Assembly (NCBI GenBank): GCA_023396615.1
Contig: JAEWVM010000002.1
Location: forward strand, 1-13,269
DNA from: Spirochaetota bacterium
GTDB lineage: Bacteria; Spirochaetota; UBA4802; JAFGJZ01
Reading direction: 5' to 3'
DNA length: 13,269 nucleotides
The notes beneath the pieces were generated by a model. That model saw only the letters and a program-made list of their open reading frames with translations, made no database searches and had not been told where the DNA came from. The position numbers and the translations under genes are program-made. Within the stretch, counting starts at the first letter, position 1, and every line of letters starts with the position of its first letter. This document shows positions 6,099 through 13,269 of this stretch, in pieces.

Positions 6099-7265
6099 AT
6101 GAAAGAATATTCTCCTATTCCTCTTAGAAAATTTGTCGCACCTGAATTTTTGTTCGGTTGCGGTGCCATCCCGATGCTTTCCAGGTATATTAAAAATCTT
6201 GGAGTAAAGAAAATACTTCTTGTTTCCGATCCGGGTGTTATTAATGCGGGTTGGGTTTCTGTGATTGAAAAACTAATAAAAGATACCGGTATTCCTTATG
6301 TTCTATTCGGCGGTGTTTCTCCAAATCCGCGTGACTGCGAAGTCATGACTGGTGCCGAATTATATCAGAAAGAATCATGCGACATGATAGTTGCTGTCGG
6401 CGGCGGCAGTCCGATGGATTGTGCCAAAGGAATCGGAATAGTCTGTATTAATAAAAGTCACATTTCGGAATTTGAAGGCGTAGATAAAATTCCTCTGCCT
6501 GGTCCGCCATTGGTTTGCATTCCGACAACATCCGGTACTTCTGCGGATATTTCACAGTTTTCGATAATACTAGATTCTGTAAGAAAAGTGAAAATGGCAA
6601 TTGTCAGCAAAATTTTAGTTCCTGACGTTGCGCTTATTGATCCCGCGACTCTTTCAACTATGGATGCAAAGCTCACTGCCGAAACCGGAATGGACGCGCT
6701 TGTTCATGCGTTCGAAGCATATGTTTCAAACGCAAGCTCTCCGATAACCGATCTTAACGCTTTGCGTGCAGTTGAGCTCATACGTAATAATTTAATCGGA
6801 ATGATAAAATGCGGCGGAAAAGGAGAGCATGCGGATAATATGATGCTTGGAAGTCTACTTGCCGGTCTTGCTTTTTCAAACGCGAGTCTCGGAATTGTAC
6901 ATGCAATGGCTCATGCCCTCGGAGGATTTCTGGATCTCAGGCACGGAGAATGCAACGCGATTCTTCTCGAACATGCGGTGAAATATAATTATGAAAGTGC
7001 GCCTGATAAATATAATGAACTTGCATCAGCGATGGGTATTGAAACAAAAGGAATGAATGATTCTCAAATAAAAAAAGCCCTGATAGAAACTATTGCAGAA
7101 TTGCGTTATCAGTCCGGAATCCGTCACGGATTTTCTGCTCTTGGTTTAAAAAAAGATGAAATACCGGTTCTTGCGGATTATGCTCTTGCCGATGCGTGTA
7201 TAGTTACTAATCCGCGCGAAGCCGAAAAATCCGACATAGAGGAACTGTATGCCGCAGCCTTTTGA
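6099..7265 (+). CDS. Iron-containing (group III) alcohol dehydrogenase
   Basis: This 388-aa NAD(P)-dependent dehydrogenase has the family length. The N-terminal Rossmann-like domain carries GGGSPMDCAKGIG (101-113) and the nucleotide-site IPTTSGTSAD (141-150). The C-terminal helical domain carries metal ligands that align with the FucO spacing: Asp199 and His203 (GMDALVHAFEAYVS), His268 (GIVHAMAHALGG) and His282 (RHGEC). It probably interconverts an aldehyde and an alcohol, for example in ethanol, butanol or diol fermentation; the substrate cannot be read from sequence. AGGCGG (6086-6091) sits 7 bp before the ATG. It has its own promoter and operator, and its last 17 bp overlap the start of a hybrid histidine kinase. 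Confidence 0.92.
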   Translation: MKEYSPIPLRKFVAPEFLFGCGAIPMLSRYIKNLGVKKILLVSDPGVINAGWVSVIEKLIKDTGIPYVLFGGVSPNPRDCEVMTGAELYQKESCDMIVAVGGGSPMDCAKGIGIVCINKSHISEFEGVDKIPLPGPPLVCIPTTSGTSADISQFSIILDSVRKVKMAIVSKILVPDVALIDPATLSTMDAKLTAETGMDALVHAFEAYVSNASSPITDLNALRAVELIRNNLIGMIKCGGKGEHADNMMLGSLLAGLAFSNASLGIVHAMAHALGGFLDLRHGECNAILLEHAVKYNYESAPDKYNELASAMGIETKGMNDSQIKKALIETIAELRYQSGIRHGFSALGLKKDEIPVLADYALADACIVTNPREAEKSDIEELYAAAF

Positions 7266-8958
7266 CGGAATCAACGATAAGGATATTCTCCGCAATAAAA
7301 TAATGGGGATGGGGGATGCTTCTCTGAAAAAGAGTTATTATACTCAGCTTCAGGAGCATGTGCTGAATCTCGAAAAAAGCCGCATGGAAACCGAAGAATC
7401 TTTCAAGCGGGCGGAAGCAAATAAAAATCTTTTTATCGCGTTATTCAATCAGGCGAGCGACGGAATCATCGTTGTAGATTTTGAAAGCGGCAAATTTAAA
7501 TTCTGCAATAAAGCGTTTTCTGATATGTTTGATTATCACTTGGAGAGTCCTCTGCTTTCGTTTGCCTCAGCTCTTCCCGCAGAAGATGCAGAAAATCTAG
7601 AAAGTGCCTTGAGAAAGATGGCATCAGGAGAAATACGTTTTTTAAACAATGTGGTAATCCATAAAAATGACGGTGATATTGTTTATGCGGATATAAGCGG
7701 AAGTGCTGTTGAAATAGAGAACAGTAAATATGTCTTAGCTGTTTTCCGCGATATGACCGGCGCAAGAAAGCTTGAACTTGAAAAAGCGGAATTTGCATCA
7801 AAGATTAACCAATCTCAAAAAATGGAAGCGATCGGGACTCTCGCTGGCGGAGTCGCACACGATTTTAACAATATCATCGGCGGCATAATGGGCCTTGCGG
7901 AAATATCTCTCGATGAAACACGGGGAAACACCGAACTTCAGGATAATCTGAATCAAATAATAAAAGCATGCAGAAGAGCGCGTGATATAACAACACAGCT
8001 TCTGTCTATTGCTTATAAAACAGAAAAGAAATATGAGCCTGTAAGTTTTAATGGAATAATCCGTGATTCGGTAGTTTTATTGAAAGCAACCCTTCCAGCC
8101 AGTGTTTGTATAAAAATAACTGAATTCGCCGAGGAAGATGCTGTTCTGGCTGATCATGCGGGGATAAGCCAGATAATTATAAATTTATGTACAAATTCCG
8201 CACACGCTATGAATTATTCGGGAGACATCCGTATTAGAACCTCTAATGCGTATGTCGATGAATATCTGATGCAGAAAAATCCGGAACTTTCACCCGGCAA
8301 GCATTTTCTTCTTGAGGTCAGTGATACGGGATGCGGAATTCAAAAAGATATAATAGACAGGATATTTGAACCGTTTTTTACAACTAAAGAAAAAGGAAAA
8401 GGAACCGGGCTCGGTCTTTCGATCATTCATGGTATAGTAAAAAACCACGGCGGAGTAATTTCCGTATACAGTGAAGAAGGAATGGGTACAACATTCAGAA
8501 TATTTTTTCCGCTTGCGGCAGATAGAGTCAAATCTCCCGTCACAGAAGAGTCTAGCCGGGAAACTGTAAAAAATGCTCTTGTTTTGTTTGTTGATGATGA
8601 AGAGGTGCTTGTAAAGGTCGGAGAAAAGATACTTGTGAATATGGGAAACAAAACTGTTTCATTTATAAATCCGATAGAAGCACTTGCTTATTTTGAAAAT
8701 AATGCGGAGAGCATTGATGCGGTTATAACGGATATGGCAATGCCTAAAATGAACGGACTTCAGCTTGCAGAAAAAATACATGCCGTCAAAAAAGACGTTC
8801 CTGTAATTTTATGCAGCGGATATAGCGATGAGCTTATGAAAGAAAACACCGACATGAAGGATATTTCGCGGCTGATTATGAAGCCGTTTTCCGCAGTTGA
8901 GTTGACAAAAGCTCTAACTGAAATTCTTAGCACGGTTAAAAAACAAAGAGCTGATTAA
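7249..8958 (+). CDS. Hybrid sensor histidine kinase (PAS-HisKA-HATPase-REC)
   Basis: This 569-aa protein has no TM segment, so it is a cytoplasmic sensor. The order is a predicted coiled coil (about 30-60), a PAS domain (about 60-175), HisKA with phospho-His204 in GTLAGGVAHDFNNI, and a HATPase domain with N box (about 307-321), G1 DTGCGI (359-364), F box FEPFFTT (373-379) and G2 GTGLGL (385-390). A C-terminal receiver (about 443-560) has Asp449/Asp450, phospho-Asp495 and Lys545. The HDFNN box is the NtrB-like subtype. AGAGGA lies 5 bp before the chosen ATG, inside the dehydrogenase gene; Met19 or Met21 are less likely starts. No output domain or partner regulator is encoded nearby, so the output is unknown. 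Confidence 0.93.
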   Translation: MPQPFDGINDKDILRNKIMGMGDASLKKSYYTQLQEHVLNLEKSRMETEESFKRAEANKNLFIALFNQASDGIIVVDFESGKFKFCNKAFSDMFDYHLESPLLSFASALPAEDAENLESALRKMASGEIRFLNNVVIHKNDGDIVYADISGSAVEIENSKYVLAVFRDMTGARKLELEKAEFASKINQSQKMEAIGTLAGGVAHDFNNIIGGIMGLAEISLDETRGNTELQDNLNQIIKACRRARDITTQLLSIAYKTEKKYEPVSFNGIIRDSVVLLKATLPASVCIKITEFAEEDAVLADHAGISQIIINLCTNSAHAMNYSGDIRIRTSNAYVDEYLMQKNPELSPGKHFLLEVSDTGCGIQKDIIDRIFEPFFTTKEKGKGTGLGLSIIHGIVKNHGGVISVYSEEGMGTTFRIFFPLAADRVKSPVTEESSRETVKNALVLFVDDEEVLVKVGEKILVNMGNKTVSFINPIEALAYFENNAESIDAVITDMAMPKMNGLQLAEKIHAVKKDVPVILCSGYSDELMKENTDMKDISRLIMKPFSAVELTKALTEILSTVKKQRAD

Positions 8959-8976
8959 CAGCTCTTTGTTTTTTAA
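8936..8976. terminator. Strong bidirectional intrinsic terminator
   Basis: TTAAAAAACAAAGAGCTG and CAGCTCTTTGTTTTTTAA form a perfect 18-bp stem around the 5-nt loop ATTAA. The A-tract on one side and T-tract on the other make it work in both directions. The last kinase codons form the left arm and its TAA stop is in the loop. The convergent GH94 gene ends 3 bp away, so one element serves both genes. Confidence 0.9.
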
Positions 8977-8978
8977 TT

Positions 8979-11387
8979 TTATCCGAGAATCACTTCGACT
9001 TTGTGAGTTCCGTCTTTAAAAAGAGGAACTATGTTACCTTCAACGCTTTTTCCGTCCACAGTCATGCTTTTCACGCCCTTGCATACTTTAGAAGGATTTT
9101 TAACTTCGATTTCGTATACCGCGCCGCGGTATTTTCTTGCTGCTGAAAATCCTTCCCAGTTTTTAGGAATACAAGGATTGATTTCGAGTCCCTTGTATGT
9201 CGGAAGAATTCCCAGAATATATTTTGTAGCAGCCTGATATGTCCATGAAGATGTTCCCGAAAGCCAGCTGTTTCTTCCGAGTCCGAACTGCGGATGCTCG
9301 TTGCCGAGAATGTTCTGCGGATAGCAGTAAGGTTCAGCTTCAAACTCATCAATTTTCTCGTTCTTAAAAGCAGGGTTTATCTGATTATAGTATTCATAAG
9401 CGCGGTCGCCGTTGCCTATTATGGTTTCAGATATCATTGCCCATGGATTTGTGTGAAGGAATATTCCGCCGTTTTCTTTTGCTCCCGGTGGATAAGTCGA
9501 AACTCCGCCGAGATTTCTGTCGTAACCGTTATATCCGGGACCGCTCAGCTTGATTCCGTTTGAAGTATTTAGATGCTTCCTCACGGATTCCATTGCTGTT
9601 ACGGCTCTGTCTTTGTCGGCGAAACCTGCCATGATATTCCAGCTTTGTGCATTTACATAAATGCTTCCATGCTTGTTTTCTTTTGAACCGAGCTTTGATC
9701 CGTCGCAGTCAAAATATCTGAGATACCATTCTCCGTCCCAGGTTTCTTTGTTTACGGTTTCTTTCATTTCGTTATAGTGCTTTTTGTATTCGCTGACTGC
9801 CGCAGAATCGCCAAGAGCTTCCATCATGTCTATCATTTCAAGGAGAGCTTTTCCGAATTGAGGCGCAACAAAATTTGATTCAGCTCCGGTACGTAAATTT
9901 ACTGTATCATTCCAGTCTGCAAATCCCAGAAGCGGAAGTCCGTGTTTTCCTTTGTTTTCCCATGTGAATTTAACGGCACGCTTCAGATGCTCAAGTACTG
10001 TTCCTTTTTCAAGAGGTTTTTTGTCCGCGTCTTTTTCGTAGAAAGGAATTTCCGTTTTAAGGAAGTCCATGTCGCCCGTTTCTTTGATATACGCATTAAC
10101 AGCCAGAATGATCCAGAGATGGTCATCTCCGTAAAAATGAGGTCTGTCAGGGAATTCATGAGAATCGCCGACAGTAGCTTCCATTGTTGAAGGAAAAAAC
10201 TGATGCATCGCGGAGCCGTCACGTTTCTGAACATGAAGCAGTTTGACGATAAGATCTTTTCCTCCTGCCGGATCATTTGAAAGCATTCCCATTACATCCT
10301 GCGAGCTGTCACGGAAACCGAGACCGCGTCCGCCGAAACCGAGCTGATAAAGAGAAAGATCGCGCGACCAGTTTTTCGTCATGTAGCACTGACGCGGATT
10401 ATGAATGTTGACCATGCTGTTCAAGTTGGAGTCTGGTGTCTTGACCTGAAGAATTGAGAGATATTCGTCCCAGAATTTTTTAAGAGCATCAAATGCCGCG
10501 TCAACATTAGCGCCTTCGCGGAACTTCTTGATATTCGGCATATCTTTTTCAATCGAAGGAGTTTGCGATAGCTGAGTGATTATGCGCTTAGTTTCTCCAT
10601 TAGCGAATTTGCCGAGATGATGAAGAAGAGCTCCGATATTATCGCCTCTAAGAGCCTCGTAATTTGAAAGTTCATCATTGAGCAGTGATAGAGGAGCTTT
10701 CCATGTTCCGTATTCATTGTCTCCGAGAAAATTCTTTCTGTCTGATTCGAATGATGAAACCGGATGATTTGATGTGAAATAATTTTCGGCAGTACCTTTC
10801 ATCATGAATGCGAACTGTGAAAGAACCATCTTTCCGTCGGATTCTTTGTGTGCCTTACTCTGCATTGTCTGAGGAACCCAGTCTGCGTTGGTGAACTGTT
10901 TGAGGGCGTCAAAGTGAGTGTATTCAACAACCGGAATGTAGTCTATTTCAATTTCCTTTCCGCTCTTATTGGTAATCTTGATATCGCGGATTACACGGGA
11001 TTCTCCTGCCGGAACGAAGACTGTGATTTCGGTACGTATTCCGTAAAATTCACTGACGAACTTTGAATAGCCGAGGCCTACATGGCATTCGAAAAGATCA
11101 TACTTGTCGAGTGTAGGAACGAAATATGGAGAAAAAATTTTGTAGGTTCCGTTTTCTTTAAAACGGATATATGCGCTTTCTCCCTTGAAGTCCGAAGAAG
11201 GCATTTGCGGAATGTATTTGAGAATTCTGTTTAGAGCAGGGTCTCCCTTGCAGATCAGAGAGCCGCCGGTGTGGTCCACGAATCCGCCGAAAGAAAGTCC
11301 TCCGACATAATTAATCCATTTGACCGGTGTTTTCGGGTTTGTGACGACATATTCCTTTGCGGCGTCATCAAAATAACCGTATTTCAT
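8979..11387 (-). CDS. GH94 glycoside phosphorylase, cellobiose-phosphorylase-like
   Basis: This 802-aa inverting phosphorylase should split a beta-glucoside with phosphate into alpha-glucose 1-phosphate and a shorter sugar, saving ATP during beta-glucan use. It has no signal peptide, so it acts in the cytosol on imported sugars. The N-terminus MKYGYFDDAAKEYVVTNPKT is the GH94 opening. GLGFRDSSQD is the conserved core motif, and Asp491 in GFADWNDTVNL is the expected general acid (Asp490 in the Cellvibrio gilvus enzyme, from memory). Length matches cellobiose and diacetylchitobiose phosphorylases, but the segment before ADWND and the NLRTGAES stretch differ from what I recall of cellobiose enzymes. 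The acceptor specificity is therefore open. AGGAGG (11396-11401) lies 8 bp before the ATG. A LacI-type operator is upstream. Confidence 0.88.
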   Translation of the reverse strand: MKYGYFDDAAKEYVVTNPKTPVKWINYVGGLSFGGFVDHTGGSLICKGDPALNRILKYIPQMPSSDFKGESAYIRFKENGTYKIFSPYFVPTLDKYDLFECHVGLGYSKFVSEFYGIRTEITVFVPAGESRVIRDIKITNKSGKEIEIDYIPVVEYTHFDALKQFTNADWVPQTMQSKAHKESDGKMVLSQFAFMMKGTAENYFTSNHPVSSFESDRKNFLGDNEYGTWKAPLSLLNDELSNYEALRGDNIGALLHHLGKFANGETKRIITQLSQTPSIEKDMPNIKKFREGANVDAAFDALKKFWDEYLSILQVKTPDSNLNSMVNIHNPRQCYMTKNWSRDLSLYQLGFGGRGLGFRDSSQDVMGMLSNDPAGGKDLIVKLLHVQKRDGSAMHQFFPSTMEATVGDSHEFPDRPHFYGDDHLWIILAVNAYIKETGDMDFLKTEIPFYEKDADKKPLEKGTVLEHLKRAVKFTWENKGKHGLPLLGFADWNDTVNLRTGAESNFVAPQFGKALLEMIDMMEALGDSAAVSEYKKHYNEMKETVNKETWDGEWYLRYFDCDGSKLGSKENKHGSIYVNAQSWNIMAGFADKDRAVTAMESVRKHLNTSNGIKLSGPGYNGYDRNLGGVSTYPPGAKENGGIFLHTNPWAMISETIIGNGDRAYEYYNQINPAFKNEKIDEFEAEPYCYPQNILGNEHPQFGLGRNSWLSGTSSWTYQAATKYILGILPTYKGLEINPCIPKNWEGFSAARKYRGAVYEIEVKNPSKVCKGVKSMTVDGKSVEGNIVPLFKDGTHKVEVILG

Positions 11388-11468
11388 TATTTGATCCTCC
11401 TAAAAATAGCGTGCGTAATAATTGTAGATTAAGTGCGTTTCATGGTATGAATTTGTCAATTTTATTAT

Positions 11469-11482
11469 TGCAAACGTTTGTA
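11469..11482. promoter_or_regulatory. LacI/GalR-type operator upstream of the GH94 gene
   Basis: TGCAAACGTTTGTA contains the perfect 10-bp palindrome CAAACGTTTG (11471-11480) with a central CG, the hallmark of LacI-family operators. It lies about 85 bp upstream of the GH94 start. A perfect -35 box TTGACA (11459-11454, minus strand) sits just downstream of it, but the best -10-like string (CTTAAT) is 20 bp further, so the promoter is not settled. Sugar-responsive LacI control of a glucan phosphorylase would be expected. The rest of 11388-11643 shows no gene. Confidence 0.6.
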
Positions 11483-11643
11483 TGCAGGATGCGTGTCAGG
11501 GTATTTTATATTGATTAATAGTCTAGTGTATGAAAATATTTATTATGATGCAGGCCTAGAGATGAGTGGCATGCGAAATACCTTCCCAAACATTTTTGAT
11601 TAAACATAATTTATCAGAGGAAAAAAGAATCTCTGGCAATAGT

Positions 11644-12222
11644 TTAATTGTCTGAATAAGTAATATTTACTATATCGGCTACTTTTTGTAAGGCATCTGA
11701 AAGACTGCTTTTCTCGTAATAGTTAATTAGCTTTGAATAAATGACTTTCTTTTCACCGTTTAACTCTATTTTGAAAAATTTTGATTCAAATTCCAATATT
11801 TGATAAAAATCTGAAGACGCCAAAGCGTTTTTCTTTCGACTAATTGTTTTCAGCCGTATCTGTGTTAAATCGGGTTTTGCTAATATTTTATTTTTAATTT
11901 TTATTGTGCCGTCTGAGCACTCCCAGATTAAGGGTTTAAAGGGGGAAAAGAATCTTATTAATAAGATTATAAACCAGGGGATCATACATAATATAACTAG
12001 TTGTTTTAATTCCGGTCTTATGTAAACGAAATTGTTTTGATAGTAATCAATAATCAGAAAAACAAATGGGACGGCATTAATTAAGATAAAAAGATATATG
12101 AATTTATTTAAAAAATCTTTTTTCTCTAATTTGGTTTTGTGTTTCCAATCTCTGTGGAATATTAAATCGCAGGAACCATTTTCTTTTTCTATTAGCTCCC
12201 AATTTTCAGTTTTTATACTCAT
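11644..12222 (-). CDS. Two-TM membrane protein of unknown function
   Basis: I do not recognise this protein. I place the start at the ATG 12222-12220 (192 aa) because AGGAG lies 10 bp upstream; an in-frame ATG at 12267 has no ribosome site. A polar N-terminus (1-37: MSIKTENWELIEKENGS, then HRDWKHKTK) precedes two adjacent TM helices (about 42-62 and 74-92). After them comes a soluble, beta-rich, basic C-terminal half (about 98-192: WECSDGTIKIKNKILAKPDL, then FKIELNGEKKVIYS). That TM-TM-beta layout loosely recalls bacterial PH-domain membrane proteins, but I cannot assign it. It is visibly more AT-rich than the metabolic genes to its left, and its own strong promoter makes it monocistronic. 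Confidence 0.7.
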   Translation of the reverse strand: MSIKTENWELIEKENGSCDLIFHRDWKHKTKLEKKDFLNKFIYLFILINAVPFVFLIIDYYQNNFVYIRPELKQLVILCMIPWFIILLIRFFSPFKPLIWECSDGTIKIKNKILAKPDLTQIRLKTISRKKNALASSDFYQILEFESKFFKIELNGEKKVIYSKLINYYEKSSLSDALQKVADIVNITYSDN

Positions 12223-12306
12223 ATAGTAATTTCTCCTGTTAAACACCGATTTGCAGTGATTCCGCATTTGGAAAAATTCATGTATCGCACAGAAAATCCA
12301 TCAATG

Positions 12307-12335
12307 AATATATCGCTATTGAATGATTCGGTCAA
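12307..12335 (-). promoter_or_regulatory. Promoter of the two-TM protein gene
   Basis: On the minus strand TTGACC (12335-12330, 5/6) and TATATT (12312-12307, 5/6) are 17 bp apart. The predicted start near 12300 gives a leader of about 78 nt before the ATG at 12222, which also favours the shorter start. Confidence 0.65.
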
Positions 12336-12344
12336 ATATAATTA

Positions 12345-12559
12345 ATGCAAACAGATGAAAAGTATCTTCTGGGCAGGTTTAATTGTGATGACTATCTCAG
12401 CTGTTTAGTCTGTTGTTCTTGTGAAATCAGTTTGCTGAGCAAAGAAGGGTAGACTATATTAAAGATCATTCAAGTGCTGACTTCAGTCATTCTTTGTGCA
12501 GAGATTGCGCGAATAAACTTTATCCTGATATGGATTTTGGAAAAGATGATGATGCTTAG
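12345..12559 (+). pseudogene. Decayed C-terminal tail of a PAS/receiver-type signalling protein
   Basis: In the frame starting at 12449 (GTA), ending TAG 12557-12559, the sequence reads VDYIKDHSSADFSHSL, then CRDCANKLYPDM. I recognise this as the conserved tail (YI..HS.A.FSHG.CP.C..KLYP) found at the C-terminus of many bacterial PAS, GAF or receiver signalling proteins. The partner half should read C-x2-C-KKIRDD-x-GYW. Just upstream in another frame (ATG 12345, TAG 12450-12452) there is CCSCEISLLSKEG, a degraded version. The two frames differ by a net loss of 3n+1 bases; 13 would restore the usual spacing. No sensor domain remains upstream, so this is a relic. It accounts for most of the 309-bp gap 12268-12576. 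The CxxC half is the less certain part. Confidence 0.6.
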
Positions 12560-12566
12560 TTGAAGA

Positions 12567-12584
12567 ACTTATTTCCTTATAAGT
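12567..12584 (-). terminator. Weak AT-rich hairpin at the end of the nucleotidyltransferase gene
   Basis: ACTTAT (12567-12572) and ATAAGT (12579-12584) form a 6-bp stem around a 6-nt loop, overlapping the TAA stop (12579-12577) of the minus-strand gene. On the minus strand it is followed by TTCTTC only, so termination would be weak. Confidence 0.25.
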
Positions 12585-13269
12585 CAGCGATGTAAGGCTC
12601 ATGGCGCATCCAGGTTGTCTCAATGTCTTTATGAAAAAATGTTCCCCATCTGGTTTCGTCGAAATCGCAAAGTTTCATGTCTTTCAGATCCGTATAAATT
12701 CTGTCCATTAGTTTGGCGTTTTTGCTTTTCAAAAGTTTTTGAATTTTTGCCATGAATTTTTCGGGCTTATGTTCAGCTTTTTCTGTTTCTTTGAGCATCC
12801 ACTTCTGAAACGGATACAAAAGTCTGTTATGATTAAGAATCAATCGGCATGAGTACATGATAAAATTGCCGACAGCAAGGTTTTCAAGATAGCGGTTTTT
12901 ATGTTTTTGGGCTTCAGAGAGAAACCATTTCCATGCTGTAAGTTGTGCGAAAAACCTTTGGGCATGATCCTCTCTGGTTGATTCATTGAAAACAGGAATT
13001 TCTTCCACAAGTTTTTTGATGCTGTCATCCTTGCAGAAAATGAAAAAAACGTCTTTGAAGGCGTAGCGGGTCGGTTCGTTTCCCTTTTCTTTTACCTGGC
13101 GCAAATAATCCAGATTGACGCATTTGCCGTCTACATAACCTTCAGAATACGTGCAAAATTCCCGGTTGAAATAGAGCAGATTGTCATCGGATTTTCTGCG
13201 GTCATATTCTTTGTCGGTTAGAACAAAAACTATATCAACATCTGAATTGTCTCTTGCATACCCGTGCGC
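12577..13269 (-). CDS. Nucleotidyltransferase-fold protein, N-terminus beyond the window
   Basis: The frame is open from the right edge to TAA at 12579-12577, giving 230 visible residues; the start is outside. The first visible residues, AHGYARDNSDVDIVFVLTDK, match the polymerase-beta-type nucleotidyltransferase motif GS..(A/R)G...SD.D. The two metal-binding Asp are visible residues 10 and 12, and the GS would lie just past the edge. A TTG within the frame at 13104 could be mistaken for a start, but the coding continues upstream of it. The C-terminal half is helical (AQRFFAQLTAWKWFLSEAQK, then SCRLILNHNRLLYPFQKWML), recalling the helical domain of antibiotic or MNT-type nucleotidyltransferases. 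The substrate is unknown. No HEPN toxin gene follows it downstream; the upstream neighbour is unseen. Confidence 0.8.
   Translation of the reverse strand, partial: AHGYARDNSDVDIVFVLTDKEYDRRKSDDNLLYFNREFCTYSEGYVDGKCVNLDYLRQVKEKGNEPTRYAFKDVFFIFCKDDSIKKLVEEIPVFNESTREDHAQRFFAQLTAWKWFLSEAQKHKNRYLENLAVGNFIMYSCRLILNHNRLLYPFQKWMLKETEKAEHKPEKFMAKIQKLLKSKNAKLMDRIYTDLKDMKLCDFDETRWGTFFHKDIETTWMRHEPYIADL

Noticed and set aside
11617..11638. CAGAG/CTCTG inverted repeat after the two-TM gene
   Set aside because: It has five-base arms and an A-rich 11-nt spacer, with no proper T-tract on the gene's strand.
12223..12267. N-terminal extension of the two-TM protein to an ATG at 12267
   Set aside because: No Shine-Dalgarno precedes that ATG, whereas AGGAG precedes the ATG at 12222.
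13102..13104. TTG at 13104 as the start of the nucleotidyltransferase
   Set aside because: The same frame continues upstream to the window edge and encodes the catalytic SDVD motif, so the true start lies outside.
1..13269. CRISPR array, insertion sequence, phage or known defence system
   Set aside because: I saw no regularly spaced repeats, transposase or integrase motifs, or recognised defence domains on either strand.

Overview
This 13.3-kb window is AT-rich bacterial chromosome (I estimate about 40 % G+C by eye). An ExbB/ExbD energy-transduction pair, a DUF4421-type envelope barrel, signal peptides and a multi-TM AraC regulator point to a Gram-negative envelope. A GH94 phosphorylase, an iron-dependent alcohol dehydrogenase and a PTS-type IIA protein suggest an anaerobic, carbohydrate-fermenting lifestyle. 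My best guess is a host- or rumen-associated spirochaete of the Treponema type. That is an inference from gene content; no rRNA or other phylogenetic marker is present.

Layout, left to right. (a) 1-805, minus: exbB followed by the 5' part of exbD, which runs off the left edge. (b) 921-3279, minus: a seven-TM membrane-anchored AraC-family regulator, and upstream of it a secreted DUF4421-like barrel protein. Both genes have their own candidate promoter, and a short repeat (core CGTCCGG) sits at their borders. (c) 3597-6008, plus: a tight five-gene operon of a DUF486 small membrane protein, hisE, long-form hisG, an unrecognised single-TM protein and a ptsN-like IIA protein. Gaps are 1-15 bp, with a 4-bp overlap at hisE/hisG. 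(d) 6052-8976, plus: a near-consensus promoter overlapped by a perfect 11-bp inverted repeat drives an iron-containing alcohol dehydrogenase. Its 3' end overlaps a PAS-HisKA-HATPase-REC hybrid kinase by 17 bp. A strong symmetrical terminator ends this unit and also serves the convergent gene. (e) 8979-11387, minus: a GH94 cellobiose-phosphorylase-like enzyme with a LacI-type operator upstream. (f) 11644-13269: an orphan low-GC two-TM protein (minus), a decayed plus-strand fragment of a cysteine-containing signalling-protein tail, and a nucleotidyltransferase truncated by the right edge (minus).

How the parts fit. HisG and HisE catalyse the first two steps of histidine synthesis; the remaining his genes are not here. 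The GH94 enzyme, alcohol dehydrogenase and IIA protein fit sugar fermentation and its control. The alcohol dehydrogenase/hybrid kinase overlap suggests that a sensor is co-expressed with a fermentative enzyme. I found no CRISPR array, tRNA, rRNA, insertion sequence or recognised defence system. The most unusual signals are regulatory (the operator-in-promoter at 6052-6092, the LacI-type site at 11469-11482 and the CGTCCGG repeats) plus the degraded gene at 12345-12559.
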